This document shows positions 1-12,200 of a stretch of 64,000 bases of DNA, piece after piece. The notes beneath the pieces were generated by a model, which ran no database searches, was not told the origin of the DNA, and was given only the letters and a program-made list of their open reading frames with translations. How positions within the stretch are numbered: the stretch's first letter is position 1; each line of letters begins with the position of its first letter. Location of the stretch: assembly GCF_954871325.1 (NCBI RefSeq), contig NC_088777.1, forward strand, positions 24,467,366-24,531,365, given 5' to 3'. Source of the DNA: Gordionus sp. m RMFG-2023. Its lineage: Eukaryota; Nematomorpha; Gordioida; Chordodea; Parachordodidae. Both the position numbers and the translations under genes were made by a program.

Positions 1-3000
1 CTAATGATTAATGGGAATATGTTGATCTCTTTTCCTACTAGGAACTCCATTAATAAAATTTTTATCGTTGAGATAAATACTTATTATTCCTATAAATATC
101 AGATTTATTCATATTTTAATTTTTTTTTAGATTTCTAATGATTAATGGGAATATGTTAATCTCTTTTCCTACTAGGAACTCCATTAATAAAATTTTTATC
201 GTGGAGATTTATACTTATTATTCCTATAAATATCAGATTTACTCATATTTTAATTTTTTTTTAGATTTCTAATGATTAATGGGAATATGTTGATCTCTTT
301 TCCTACTAGGAACTCCATTAATAAAATTTTATCGTTGAGATAAATACTTATTATTCCTATAAATATCAGATTTACTCATATTTTAAATTTTTTTTAGATT
401 TCTAATGATTAATGGGAATATGTTGATCTCTTTTCCTACTAGGAACTCCATTAATAAAATTTTATCGTTGAGATAAATACTTATTATTCCTATAAATATC
501 AGATTTACTCATATTTTTTTTTTTAGATTTCTAATGATTAATGGGAATATGTTCTACTAGGAACTCTATTAATAAAAATTTTATCGTAGAGATTTATACT
601 TATTATTCCTATAAATATCAGATTTGCTCATATTTTAATTTTATTTTAAGATTTCTAATGATTAATGGGAATATGTTAATATCTTTTCCTACTAGGAACT
701 CCATTAATAAAATTTTTATCGTTGAGATAAATACTTATTATTCCTATAAATATCAGATTTATTCATATTTTAATTTTTTTTTAGATTTCTAATGATTAAT
801 GGGAATATGTTAATCTCTTTTCCTACTAGGAACTCCATTAATAAAATTTTTATCGTGGAGATTTATACTTATTATTCCTATAAATATCAGATTTACTCAT
901 ATTTTAATTTTTTTTAGATTTCTAATGATTAATGGGAATATGTTGATCTCTTTTCCTACTAGGAACTCCATTAATAAAATTTTATCGTTGAGATAAATAC
1001 TTATTATTCCTATAAATATCAGATTTACTCATATTTTTTTTTTTTAGATTTCTAATGATTAATGGGAATATGTTAATCTCTTTTCCTACTAGGAACTCTA
1101 TTAATAAAATTTTTATCGTAGAGATTTATACTTATTATTCCTATAAATATCAGATTTGCTCATATTTTAATTTTATTTTAAGAATTCTAATGATTAATGG
1201 GAATATGTTAATCTCTTTTCCTACTAGGAACTCCATTAATAAAATTTTTATCGTTGAGATAAATACTTATTATTCCTATAAATATCAGATTTGCTCATAT
1301 TTTAATTTTATTTTAAGATTTCTAATGATTAATGGGAATATGTTAATCTCTTTTCCTACTAGGAACTCCATTAATAAAATTTTTATCGTTGAGATAAATA
1401 CTTATTATTTCTATAAATATCAGATTTACTCATATTTTAATTTTTTTTTAGATTTCTAATGATTAATGGGAATATGTTGATCTCTTTTCCTACTAGGAAC
1501 TCCATTAATAAAATTTTTATCGTAGAGATTTATACTTATTATTCCTATAAATATCAGATTTGCTCATATTTTAATTTTTTTTTAGATTTCTAATGATTAA
1601 TGGGAATATGTTAATCTCTTTTCCTACTACGAACTCCATTAATAAAATTTTTATCGTTAAGATAAATACTTATTATTCCTATAAATATCAGCTTTACTCA
1701 TATTTTAATTTTTTTTTAGATTTCTAATGATTAATGGGAATATGTTGATCTCTTTTCTTACTAGGAACTCCATTAATAAAATTTTTATCGTAGAGATTTA
1801 TACTTATTATTCCTAAAAATATCAGATTTACTCATATTTTAATTTTTTTTTAGATTTCTAATGATTAATGGGAATATGTTGATCTCTTTTCCTACTAGGA
1901 ACTCCATTAATAAAATTTTTATCGTTGAGATAAATACTTATTATTCCTATAAATATCAGATTTATTCATATTTTAATTTTTTTTTAGATTTCTAATGATT
2001 AATGGGAATATGTTAATCTCTTTTCCTACTAGGAACTCCATTAATAAAATTTTTATCGTGGAGATTTATACTTATTATTCCTATAAATATCAGATTTACT
2101 CATATTTTAATTTTTTTTTAGATTTCTAATGATTAATGGGAATATGTTGATCTCTTTTCCTACTAGGAACTCCATTAATAAAATTTTATCGTTGAGATAA
2201 ATACTTATTATTCCTATAAATATCAGATTTACTCATATTTTAATTTTTTTTTAGATTTCTAATGATTAATGGGAATATGTTGATCTCTTTTCCTACTAGG
2301 AACTCCATTAATAAAATTTTATCGTTGAGATAAATACTTATTATTCCTATAAATATCAGATTTACTCATATTTTTTTTTTTAGATTTCTAATGATTAATG
2401 GGAATATGTTCTACTAGGAACTCTATTAATAAAAATTTTATCGTAGAGATTTATACTTATTATTCCTATAAATATCAGATTTGCTCATATTTTAATTTTA
2501 TTTTAAGATTTCTAATGATTAATGGGAATATGTTAATATCTTTTCCTACTAGGAACTCCATTAATAAAATTTTTATCGTTGAGATAAATACTTATTATTC
2601 CTATAAATATCAGATTTATTCATATTTTAATTTTTTTTTAGATTTCTAATGATTAATGGGAATATGTTAATCTCTTTTCCTACTAGGAACTCCATTAATA
2701 AAATTTTTATCGTGGAGATTTATACTTATTATTCCTATAAATATCAGATTTACTCATATTTTAATTTTTTTTAGATTTCTAATGATTAATGGGAATATGT
2801 TGATCTCTTTTCCTACTAGGAACTCCATTAATAAAATTTTATCGTTGAGATAAATACTTATTATTCCTATAAATATCAGATTTACTCATATTTTTTTTTT
2901 TAGATTTCTAATGATTAATGGGAATATGTTAATCTCTTTTCCTACTAGGAACTCTATTAATAAAATTTTTATCGTAGAGATTTATACTTATTATTCCTAT

Positions 3001-3714
3001 AAATATCAGATTTGCTCATATTTTAATTTTATTTTAAGATTTCTAATGATTAATGGGAATATGTTAATCTCTTTTCCTACTAGGAACTCCATTAATAAAA
3101 TTTTTATCGTTGAGATAAATACTTATTATTCCTATAAATATCAGATTTACTCATATTTTAATTTTTTTTTAGATTTCTAATGATTAATGGGAATATGTTG
3201 ATCTCTTTTCCTACTAGGAACTCCATTAATAAAATTTTATCGTTGAGATAAATACTTATTATTCCTATAAATATCAGATTTACTCATATTTTTTTTTTAG
3301 ATTTCTAATGATTAATGGGAATATGTTAATCTCTTTTCCTACTAGGAACTCTATTAATAAAATTTTTATCGTAGAGATTTATACTTATTATTCCTATAAA
3401 TATCAGATTTGCTCATATTTTAATTTTATTTTAAGATTTCTAATGATTAATGGGAATATGTTAATCTCTTTTCCTACTAGGAACTCCATTAATAAAATTT
3501 TTATCGTTGAGATAAATACTTATTATTCCTATAAATATCAGATTTATTCATATTTTAATTTTTTTTTAGATTTCTAATGATTAATGGGAATATGTTAATC
3601 TCTTTTCCTACTAGGAACTCCATTAATAAAATTTTTATCGTGGAGATTTATACTTATTATTCCTATAAATATCAGATTTACTCATATTTTAATTTTTTTT
3701 TAGATTTCTAATGA
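1..3714. repeat. Higher-order repeat of about 1857 bp in the satellite
   Basis: A distinctive short monomer in which GGGAATATGTT runs straight into CTACTAGGAAC occurs at 541 and again at 2398. The order of variant monomers around it is the same in both places: 1-530 resembles 1858-2387, and 541-1050 resembles 2398-2900. The spacing is 1857 bp, about 14 monomers. A secondary repeat of about 397 bp (three monomers) is seen between 2911 and 3308. Confidence 0.85.
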
Positions 3715-4130
3715 TTAATGGGAATATGTTGATCTCTTTTCCTACTAGGAACTCCATTAATAAAATTTTTATCGTAGAGATTTATACTTATTATTCCTAT
3801 AAATATCAGATTTACTCATATTTTAATTTTTTTCTAGATTTCTAATGATTAATGGGAATATGTTGATCTCTTTTCCTACTAGGAACTCCATTAATAAAAT
3901 TTTTATCGTTGAGATAAATACTTTTTATTCCTATAAATATCAGATTTACTCATATTTAATTTTTTTTTAGATTTCTAATGATTAATGGGAAGTTAATCTC
4001 TTTTCCTACTAGGAACTCCATTAAAAAAATTTTTATCATAGGGATTTATACTTGTTATCCCTATAAATATGAGATTTATTTTGTTAGAGGTTTCTAGTTA
4101 CTTATCTTACTAGGAAATCTATTTATCATA
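1..4130. repeat. 134-bp AT-rich satellite array
   Basis: About 31 head-to-tail monomers of roughly 129-134 bp. Each carries the landmarks CTAATGATTAATGGGAATAT, CTACTAGGAACTCCATTAAT and CTATAAATATCAGATTT followed by a T-run. Early monomer starts lie at 1, 135, 269, 402 and 531. Length changes occur mostly in the poly-T tract, and the main variable site reads GTTGAGATAAATA or GTRGAGATTTATA. The array begins before the window and decays at about 3990-4130. Open frames inside it are only the satellite read through and are not proposed as genes. Confidence 0.97.
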
Positions 4131-4152
4131 CGTATTATGATTACAAATATTG

Positions 4153-4357
4153 TTAAAAGGCTCGATTTGAGTCAAGTTTTTAAAAACGGCTAATTCAAAT
4201 TTTCGATAGCAAAATATTGATTAAGCCTCGAGATTTAGCTAATAGATGCCAAACCTTTATGCTACCTCTGAGCAAGGTCTGCTGGCTTGCCTAATATTTT
4301 TTGGATAAAATATTGAGTTAGCCATTTTTAAAAATCGGCTCAAATCGAGCCGTTTAA
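4153..4357. mobile_element. MITE with TTAA flanks
   Basis: Terminal inverted repeats of about 40 bp: the left end reads AAGGCTCGATTTGAG and the right end CTCAAATCGAGCCGT. Each is directly flanked by TTAA (4153-4156 and 4354-4357), so the element proper is 4157-4353. The core is short and non-coding, with GATAGC and GCTACC blocks. TTAA duplication is used by piggyBac and some other families, but the ends do not begin CCC, so I leave the superfamily open. Confidence 0.7.
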
Positions 4358-4379
4358 CAACATTACTTATAAATAATAT

Positions 4380-5030
4380 GATATAATGAATAAGCATGCA
4401 TGTTGTAAGAATAATGAAATATAAGCCTAACAATTTTATTATTACTTTTGCTATTATATCAATAGTATATATAAATATTATTATTGTGATTGATAAATAT
4501 AAAATAATGATTGCAATTGTATAATAATGCTATATAAAATAATGATTGCAATTTATATATCAATAGTATATAAATTTATATTTATTGAGACTATATATTG
4601 ATGAAGGTATATAAAATAAAGATTGCAATTTGCATATCAATTATAAAATTATATTTATTAAGACTGTATATTGATGGTGGTGTATAAAAATTTGTATATA
4701 TTGCAATTGAATATTAATTGTATATAAAATGATGATTACAATTTGTATTTCAATAGTAATATATAAAATTAGGGTAATTACTTTTTGCATATCAATATTA
4801 TATAAAATGGTGTAAATTTGGCATAAAAAGCATTAAAAAATGAAAATTTTGACAGCATGATCATAATATTGATAAAGAGTGATGTGAATTTTTAGGTAAA
4901 AACCTAATAATTAATAAATATCTATGTATGCATATAATAATTTTCTCTATTTTGAGAATATAAATAATTATTAGAAAATAGTAGATTTTTATTAAATTTA
5001 GATTTTATAAATTTATATTGGGCATTTTGC
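4380..5030. repeat. Degenerate AT-rich repeats
   Basis: Several diverged copies of a block containing GATTGCAATTTRTATATCAAT and TATATAAAAT, spaced roughly 60-110 bp. No open frame or gene signal is visible in the stretch. Confidence 0.5.
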
Positions 5031-5039
5031 TTTAAAAAA

Positions 5040-5430
5040 ATTAATTGTTCCTGAATGGATTATAAATGATGCTAAGATTAAAATTTCCAGGTTAACAAGA
5101 TAGCATATTATAAATTTTCTTTGGTTGGTTGGAGTTCCTGAATGGATTATATCATGTAATGCTAAGATTAAAATTTCCAGGTTAACAAGATAGCATATTT
5201 TAAATTTACTTTGGTTGGTTGGAGTTCCTGAATGGATTATATCAATTGATGCTAAGAAGAAAATTTCCAGGTTAACAAGATAGCATATTAGCAATATATT
5301 CTAAGAAGAAAATTTCCAGGTTAACAAGATAGCATATTGGCAATATATTCTAAGAAGAAAATTTTCAGGTTAACAAAATAGCATAATAGTAATATATTCT
5401 ATAATTTACCTGGGTTGGTTATGGTCTCAA
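5040..5430. repeat. Minisatellite, 87-90 bp then about 53 bp units
   Basis: GTTCCTGAATGGATTAT recurs at 5047, 5134 and 5224. Each copy is followed by GATGCTAAGA, AAATTTCCAGGTTAACAAGA and TAGCATATT, then TTGGTTGGTTGGA. From about 5225 the unit shortens to about 53 bp, keeping only the AAATTTCCAGGTTAACAAGA part. The minus-strand open frame here is a by-product of the repeat. Confidence 0.85.
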
Positions 5431-5938
5431 ATGATGCTGGAGAAAATATTTTAGATAAACTTTCTAAGCAGGCAAGAGCTATAATATGATTATTTTATAT
5501 AAGATTAATAAAAAATATACCAGAGCATTGTTTGGATACATTAAAGATATTGTTTTTAAATATCCCTTTACCCGCACATGATAGCTTGGTGCATTTGTAA
5601 TACATAGTAGTATATAACTATCATATTTTCTAAAATGTGAAGGAATCATAAGGTAATATTTATATATAAAGTATATATTGATCAATCAGCTTGTTAAATT
5701 GAGCATACAAATTTTAAGCTTAAGCCTTAAGCAAAAAGTCACGCGACAAAACATCAAAACACAAAAAAAAAAGTATATCATGCGGCACGATACGAATATT
5801 TTTTACTTTCAAACAGCAACGATTTATATTTTACAGCTGATTTTTTTAAAATGAATCTTATAACTTAGATATTTTATTATGGATACATTATAAAAAAAAC
5901 GAAAAGTAAGTATAATTTATAAAGAAAGAGATCTGTAT

Positions 5939-6258
5939 ATGATCTATATCAATTTAAATGAGAATTTAAATGATTCGCAATTCTTTCACTATCTTGGATT
6001 ATCTAGGAATGTTTTCTATTATATACTTAACAAAATTGAAACTAGAATTATACATAAACAAACAAATGCAAAAACAACAATATCTCCTGAAAAGAGATTA
6101 TTTGTTACTTTAAGGTAATATATTTAGTTATTAATATATATAAAAACCATTTAAGATACTTAAGAACGGGCCTTAATTATTCACAACTCTCTTATAGTAG
6201 CAGAATAAGCAAAAGTTGCATTGCTACAGAATTATTTAAAGACTATTTTAATTCTTAA
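5939..6258 (+). pseudogene. Harbinger nuclease, N-terminal part only (two exons)
   Basis: Exon 1 is 5939-6114, a GT-AG intron of 41 bp is 6115-6155, and exon 2 is 6156-6258. Together they give 92 residues from the ATG at 5939. The product matches the N-terminal region of PIF/Harbinger nucleases in order: a block around HYLGLSRNVFYYILNKIE, then SPEKRLFVTLRYLRTG spanning the splice, then a block like the family's SFRxGKSTI turn (YSSRISKSCIATEL). Family members run to about 350-450 residues with a DDE catalytic core. Here the frame stops at 6258 and no DDE domain follows before the opposing gene, so this copy cannot make an active nuclease. The neighbour on the other strand is the partner DNA-binding gene. 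Identification is by motif pattern only. Confidence 0.72.
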
Positions 6259-6374
6259 ATATATGTTTAATTTAACATTTTATCATTATATATTAAATAA
6301 ATAAATTACTTTTGTATGTTTATATAAATTAATAAATTACTTTTGTATGTGTATATAATACATAACTATTTAAA

Positions 6375-7153
6375 CTAAACATTTTCTACTATAATATTAT
6401 TTATATAATTATAAATAAGAGTTTGCACATTAATTTTCATGGCGTCCTTAACTTCATTTGGCACCTTCTTTACATTATCAACCAAAGACAGGCACCATAA
6501 TCTATCTGGGTCATTATCAATTTCTAACATTTTGTCAAAATATCTTTCCATTGGGTCTTTTGTTACTCTAGCCCTTTTTACAGGTCTTACATTCTCTTTA
6601 TTATCTGTGATATTATTTAGTGTCTTTCTTGGTGTGGTGGAAGTAGTAAGAAATGATAGTGAATACCATTTCCATAAAGTGCTAGCTTTTGCAGCATCCC
6701 CTGAATGCACTTCTTCTCTCTTTCTCTTTTCCTTTAAATAAGAATTCAAATTCTTCCATTTTAATTTACAGACATTTGGGGATGAATCAAGCCTGGTAAA
6801 TAATAAAGGATAAAAAATAATTTTATTTAAATAAAGATATAAATTATTAAAATTTATTCCATGCTTACTAATAAATAGTATCTAATTAAAAAGTCTGTTA
6901 ATTAAAAATTATTATTATAAAATAGTCAATATTTTCAATATAAAGTCTTGTTCTACTTTTTAGCACATAAAGTCCATAGTTCATCTACTAATAATCTATT
7001 AGAATAATTATCATTAGATTGGTTCCATAAATCATCATGATCTTCTACAAAATTTATCAATTCAGATACAAAATTTCCTCTAAAATCATTTCATTTATTG
7101 AATATTAACGTTAAAAAAAATTACTTATTCATTTCAATTGTATCAGACGCCAT
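6375..7153 (-). CDS. MADF-BESS protein, Harbinger accessory DNA-binding factor (three exons)
   Basis: Reading on minus: exon 1 is 7153-7125 (ATG at 7153), exon 2 is 7079-6957 and exon 3 is 6792-6375. The introns are 45 and 164 bp with GT-AG ends, and all joins stay in frame, giving 189 residues. Residues 12-100 form a MADF (Myb/SANT-like) domain: FVSELINFVEDHDDLWNQS, then the LVDELWTLCAKKL helix, CKLKWKNLNSYLKEK and WKWYSLSFL. A basic linker with KRARVTK could be a nuclear signal. A C-terminal BESS motif starts DPDRLWCLSLVDNVKKVP, where family members make protein contacts. In PIF/Harbinger elements such a protein binds the element ends and brings the nuclease to the nucleus, which fits the nuclease fragment next door. 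No stop or frameshift was found. A host MADF gene or domesticated copy is the alternative. Confidence 0.78.
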
Positions 7154-7589
7154 TTAATCGTTAAAAAAATCAAGCTAGTTTGTTATTAAAATAATCGCAA
7201 AATCGTATGCATGAAAAAATCGTTTGGTTTGGAAGCACACATCTACTTAATTTGTTATTTATCGCTTTGAAAAAACGTCGTGTTTGGAAGTGGCCTTACG
7301 CGGGCAACAAAAACATATGTTTACTAGATAAATTTTAAAAATTGATTTTTTTTAGTTTTATAACTTATTCAAATTTATATATATAGTTGGTACATAAAAA
7401 ATGTATTTATTACAAAGTTTGATAGTTTATATGCTTAAAATATATATAGATGATAAATATTTGCATAAAAACACAAACTGATTTTAAATAAATAAATTAT
7501 TGGTTTTTAATCGTATAATTGCGAAAAATCGGATAATTGCGAATTTTTTAAATATTTTTGTCCCAAGCTTTCGCAATTAAACGGTTTTG

Positions 7590-8524
7590 ACTTAAAATAA
7601 ATAACCAAAAATGTATTTTAAGAAATGGAATATAAGCCAAAGATAAGTCTTAAGACAAAAGTGAAATGTATTATAATTATTAATAATAGATCCATAAAAT
7701 TACTAAATAATATAATATATCAAATATAATTTTATAAAAAGTGAATAATTTTAATTTATTTATCATAATAAAAGTAAAATATAATTATAAAACTATTGAT
7801 AAAATTAAATCATAAATTAAATATAAAAAAAGTACAATATAAACAATAGAATATTATATGTCGTAGATTTACAGTGTATCTAAATTTATCAATTATCATA
7901 TGACAAACAACTAATTTAGCGAATTATATATTTTACAGAAAACTATAAAATATTAATAAGTACATCAGAAAATATATTTTAAAGACATTGTGGGATGAAT
8001 AATATGAAGATTAATTTTTAATATCAATTTTTATTAAAAATAAATTGATGGCGTTAAATAATTGAATGCAAATTTATATTTATTATCAAGCATTAATTAG
8101 TAAAATTTGTTAAATATTAAATGTAATATATTCTCTAACTCTCAAATATGTCTGTAAAAGTGGAATTTTACCTAGTATTTTGTAACTAATTCTTTATAAT
8201 AGAGGAATATCAACTATATGTATACCTACTCTTTATAAATAAATTTCTTATACTTGTTTGGAATAAATTATTACCATTCTTTAATATTAATGTATATACA
8301 AGTAATTTATTATATTTTATATAAAATAATAAAAATATTTAATATTTGTTCCAGGCTTATTTTTTTTATTAAAATTAACCTCCTATCTTGTAAAAATTTT
8401 TATGACTATATATAGACTAAGGTAACCCGGCCGAAGCCCCGCCCAAAATAGGGTCTGGGGACGAAGCCCCCAAAATTTTTTTAATTCCCCCCCCCCCTTA
8501 GGAAAATCCTGGCTACGCCTATGT
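7590..8524 (+). mobile_element. hAT-like non-autonomous element, left end missing
   Basis: The right end reads CCTGGCTACGCCTATG, preceded by C-rich sequence and GAAGCCCC repeats. The interior is recognisable as an inverted copy of 47138-48295: both share TAAGCCAAAGATAAGTCTTA, a block around TTAACCTCCTATCTTGT and the GGTAACCCGGCCGAAG segment. It is also related to the copies at 48576 and 49958. The left terminal repeat is absent, so this is a truncated copy. No coding capacity is visible. Confidence 0.72.
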
Positions 8525-8983
8525 CATACATAAACATATTTGTATTTCAATATTATTTAACATTAATATAATTATTTTTTATGGAGTATGGTTTTGCTTG
8601 TGTTGTTTAATATTTTCATTTCAGTCCATTTACAATAAATGTTTATATTATAATAATAATTTCGTGTTTTCTATATATAAACAATAAATAATGCATAAAT
8701 TAATTTTAATATTTACTTGCGGCTATTTATTTTAAGACAATAAATGGTTTTATTTTTACATGAATGAATTTTTTTATAGTGATTATAATTCCACCAGATA
8801 ATTAATATTTAATAATTATAATTTATAATCTTTAAAAAAATTTCTATTAAAACATATTTAGATTTTATGCCAATTTTTTTAAAAAAAATTCTCTTTTCTT
8901 TGCTAAGAATGCCCCCAAATTTGTAAAATCTCGAGGCCCCATAAGCGATTTCCCCACTAGACTTACTGGCCAGTCCACCCCTG
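8525..8983. mobile_element. Right end of another hAT-like MITE (CAGGGGTGGACTGGCC family)
   Basis: The stretch ends with TTACTGGCCAGTCCACCCCTG (last base 8983), which read inward from the end is a hAT-style terminus starting CAGGGGTGGACTGGCC. A GGCCCCATAAGCGATTTCCCC segment lies beside it. The matching left end was not found, so the start is nominal. No gene is seen in this stretch. Confidence 0.5.
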
Positions 8984-9380
8984 GTTTTAAAAATTAAAGG
9001 AGAAAAAAAAGATTTTTTATATTAAAAATATTCCAAATTAGTTACTCAAAATGATAGAAGTTTTTTTTTACAAAAAAATTTTTTCTTGCTCAAAAGTCTT
9101 CATTCAGCATGCTAATTTTTTTAGGAAAAAATCTTCAATTTTTTTTGATCTTTAAAAGAGCAAGATATTTGAAGATTTTTAAATTTTGAGGAAATGTTAA
9201 ACCCTATATAAAATCATCAGAACAATTCACCCACAACCAAATTAATCGAATTAATCAGAGCTTTTATTTAGTAATTTCATTTGTTTTTGAATACCATTCA
9301 TATTTTAATTTATTTTGGGAATCTGTGTATAAATTTAAAATTTTGTTTTATAAGTATTTGTCTTGCCTTGTCCTTCACTG
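8984..9380. other. AT-rich stretch without a recognised gene
   Basis: Low-complexity A/T runs. I see no open frame with family motifs, no terminal repeats and no RNA gene. Confidence 0.6.
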
Positions 9381-9461
9381 GGGAAACACACAATTAAGTG
9401 GCTTCCACCACCCAAAAGAGGGCGTATCCAGTGCAGTGGATTTGCATCCACTGCTTGGCAG

Positions 9462-12200
9462 TAATTTACCCTACTGTCAGGGCCCGTTTAGTTTAAGAGG
9501 GCTTACGGTACCTCTCGTGGATGAGCTAACATCCACTAAAAGGATTGACATTAATTTACCCTACTGTCAGGGCAGGGGCCTAGCCAGGAATTTTCAGTTA
9601 GGGGGAACAGCTGCTTACTTAGGAAGCCACTATTTTTTTTAAATAAGACATATATTTAAACATTCAATAAATTTTTGGGTATTTTTACTATTAATGTTAT
9701 ATGAATACAGAATAATACTATAATATGAACATACAAAAATACTATTAAAATATAATACGACGATTACTTTTAAATTTTAACATAAATGAATTAAATGATA
9801 AATTTTAATTTTTTTTTCATAAGCCATCAATACTAAATTTTCTTACTTTTATCTTTCATCGACCCTTTGGTGCAGAACTTCCTTTATTATAGAGAGAGAA
9901 AGAAGCCGTTGGTACCCCAATGATGATGGCTGCTGAGTAGCATTTATACAATTCTTTAAATGCATGATGATATTTTTTTAATACATAATATTTCGAATAT
10001 TTTCAAAATTATGTGTTTCCTTAACTTCTGCAGCTAATAATCCTATAGCTATTTTCATTTCATGATGTAAAATTTCCATATTTAAGTTTAATAATTATTT
10101 TAATCGAGCTATTTTGTCCGATATAAAATAATCACTATCAAAGAAGGACAATGCATTAAAACTTGATAGAAGATTATAATCATCTTGTATAAATCTATCT
10201 AAAAAATTATCAACAAAGTAATCAATAATTTCATTATAATTCCATTTTAAAGAACTCCAATTGGAGTTTTTTTCGCAATAAAATTGTAATTTGGTTTCGA
10301 CTAAAAAATATTGGATTTATAGGCATTTTACTACACTTGATGATTTGTGGGGAGTGAGATTAAATTTTGCTATAGGTTTTTAAGCCTTTATTCTAATAAA
10401 ATCAATAGAATTATTGCTTCTTATATTTTTTAAATATATTGATCATGGAATCAATACAATTTATAGCATCCACTTGATAAGTATCTAAGACTGAAGATAC
10501 TTAAATAGTGGATCTATTGTTATTAATATCTCACAAATTATAATGGCACGTATTGAGATAAGAGACCAGAAACTTCTACATAATCATTGGAAACCTCTGA
10601 ATTTAGAGTTCTATAGTAATAAACGAATACTCCATCAATAGCCTCAAAGTTAACATAAATGATGTAAGATGTTTCTAAATGACTTGTCACCTCTGGTCTA
10701 AAAGTCTCTTAAGAGTATGGCCAGCATATTTACAGGATACGTTAAACCGCCTAAAAAATTATTCAATGCATTGAATAAATTAAAAAAATTAGAAATGTTA
10801 ACAATATTATTATACCAATTTTCCACATGATGCAAAATGTGGTTGTAGCAATATTAATTTTTTTTTGAAGTAGAGTTTGCGCTCCTCCAATTTTGGCCAG
10901 ACATAACGTTTGCACTATCATATGCTTGGTTTATCATATTCGTTTAATTAATACTTAACGCATTAAGTTGCTTTAAAATGCAATCAGTAATGCTTTCAGC
11001 AGTAAAACACTGTAAATTAATAATTCCGATTAAATTTTCTTGGATTTCTCCACAAAAAAATATAGCGAATAATAATGCTCAGGTTTCACAACCTGATACA
11101 TCTTTTGTCTCATCAGACTTAAGACAAAAAAAGGCATCTCACTTTTGTTATATTTATCTGAGATATGTTCAACTATATCTGCCATAATAGGATATTACTT
11201 CGTTTTAAATCTGGGGTGATGTATATTAGGCATTTTAGAGTATTAATTTGATAATTTTATTTAATTCAGGATCTATTTGGATGGTGTATGAAAATATTGC
11301 TATAAGTAGTCCAGTAATAATAAATTATGTTTTCTACGTTTGCAGCATCAGTAATTTTTGTTGACCAGTTTCACGGAAGGGTAGCTCCTGTATGTTAAGA
11401 AATATCATGAAATATTGATTTAAGATCGTAAAGATTAGGTTAATTTGTTGGCTTACCAAAATTGTTGTTATCTCAGTATTTTCTTTAAAATGCTAAAATA
11501 TTCACCAATGTTTTAAATAAATGGTTATATCGGGCTTAGATAATATTATTTTGCCTTTTTTACTTTAATAAATATTTAAAGATCGGTATCAATCTGTATC
11601 CTTAGATTTGATATATATATCAAGCCTTGAGTAACCACTTATAGCTTCAGAAAATCCCGGTTTTTTATGATTTGAACCCAATCAGACACCTTTAAAAGAT
11701 AGTAATATTGTGATTGAATCATAATAAATATAATAATTATCATTGAAATAAGTATAATTTAAACGTTATAATTAAGCGTCTATATAATGTTATACACAAA
11801 CACACATGAAAATGATAAAATATGAATGAATGATGATTTATTATCGGATAAAAATAAAACATGATAGGAAGAAATTTACAAACAAGACATGTTTTTTGAA
11901 TAAATATTTAAAATTTATTTTATAAATATAAAAATAATCAAATATTTTTGGGGGGTAGAGAAGGGGGGGGGCGGAAAAATTTATGGGGGCTATTTTTGGA
12001 AGCCAAAGATTTTTTCTGGGGCCAAGTTTGTGGGCCAAAATTTTTTGGATGGGCCTGCCTCCCCCCACAGGGCCCCTCCCATAGCTACGGCCTTGTGTCA
12101 GGGCCCGTTTAATTTTAGAGAAATTACGGTATCTTTTGTGGATAAAGCTAGTATTTAATAAAATGATAGTAGTAAAGAATAAGTAGTGAAAAAAGGAAGT
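9462..12200. repeat. 90-bp tandem repeat split by a hAT insertion
   Basis: TAATTTACCCTACTGTCAGG occurs at 9462 and 9552. Each copy is followed by the block CCCGTTTAGTTTAAGAGGGC ... GTGGATGAGCTAACATCCAC or by the hAT element at 9573. After the hAT the unit resumes at 12096 with a diverged version (CCCGTTTAATTTTAGAG, ACGGTATCTTTTGTGGAT). Removing the insert leaves at least three units. The open frame at 9325-9642 is a product of this repeat plus the start of the hAT. I do not recognise the origin of the unit. Confidence 0.75.
9573..12095 (-). mobile_element. hAT element with decayed transposase
   Basis: The ends are CAGGGGCCTAGCCAGG on the left and, read inward from the right, CAAGGCCGTAGCTATGG. 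An exact 8-bp TSD TGTCAGGG flanks them (9565-9572 and 12096-12103). Length is 2523 bp. A recognisable stretch of ZMYM1/TTF-type hAT transposase survives on the minus strand at about 10870-10945, where NQAYDSANVMSGQNW corresponds to the family's GQSYDGAxNMSG block around the second catalytic Asp. Other parts (9800-11600) keep short family-like segments in all three frames with many stops and shifts, so this is an old, dead copy. Confidence 0.85.

Larger units (their letters stand above)
5700..7320. mobile_element. PIF/Harbinger element relic
   Basis: The region holds the two convergent genes that characterise animal PIF/Harbinger elements: the start of a nuclease on + (5939-6258) and a MADF/Myb-like DNA-binding protein on - (6375-7153). 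A likely right end reads GTTTGGAAGTGGCC followed by TTA at about 7290-7303, and a similar TTTGGTTTGGAAG block lies about 70 bp further in. I could not find a matching left terminal repeat, so the outer limits are approximate. Confidence 0.65.

Noticed and set aside
541-3577. Several open frames of 83-134 codons with repeated protein sequence
   Set aside because: They are the 134-bp satellite read through. Monomer lengths vary in the poly-T tract without keeping frame.
6439-6741. 100-codon plus-strand frame
   Set aside because: Antisense shadow of the MADF-BESS exon, which has a family match and clean splice sites.
6160-7303. GGGCCTTAATTATTC at about 6174 as the left terminus of the Harbinger element
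   Set aside because: It is coding sequence of the nuclease's second exon and does not match the right end GGCCACTTCCAAAC.
11841-12068. Minus-strand frame with Pro/Gly-rich start
   Set aside because: Created by the G/C-rich subterminal zone of the 9573-12095 hAT.
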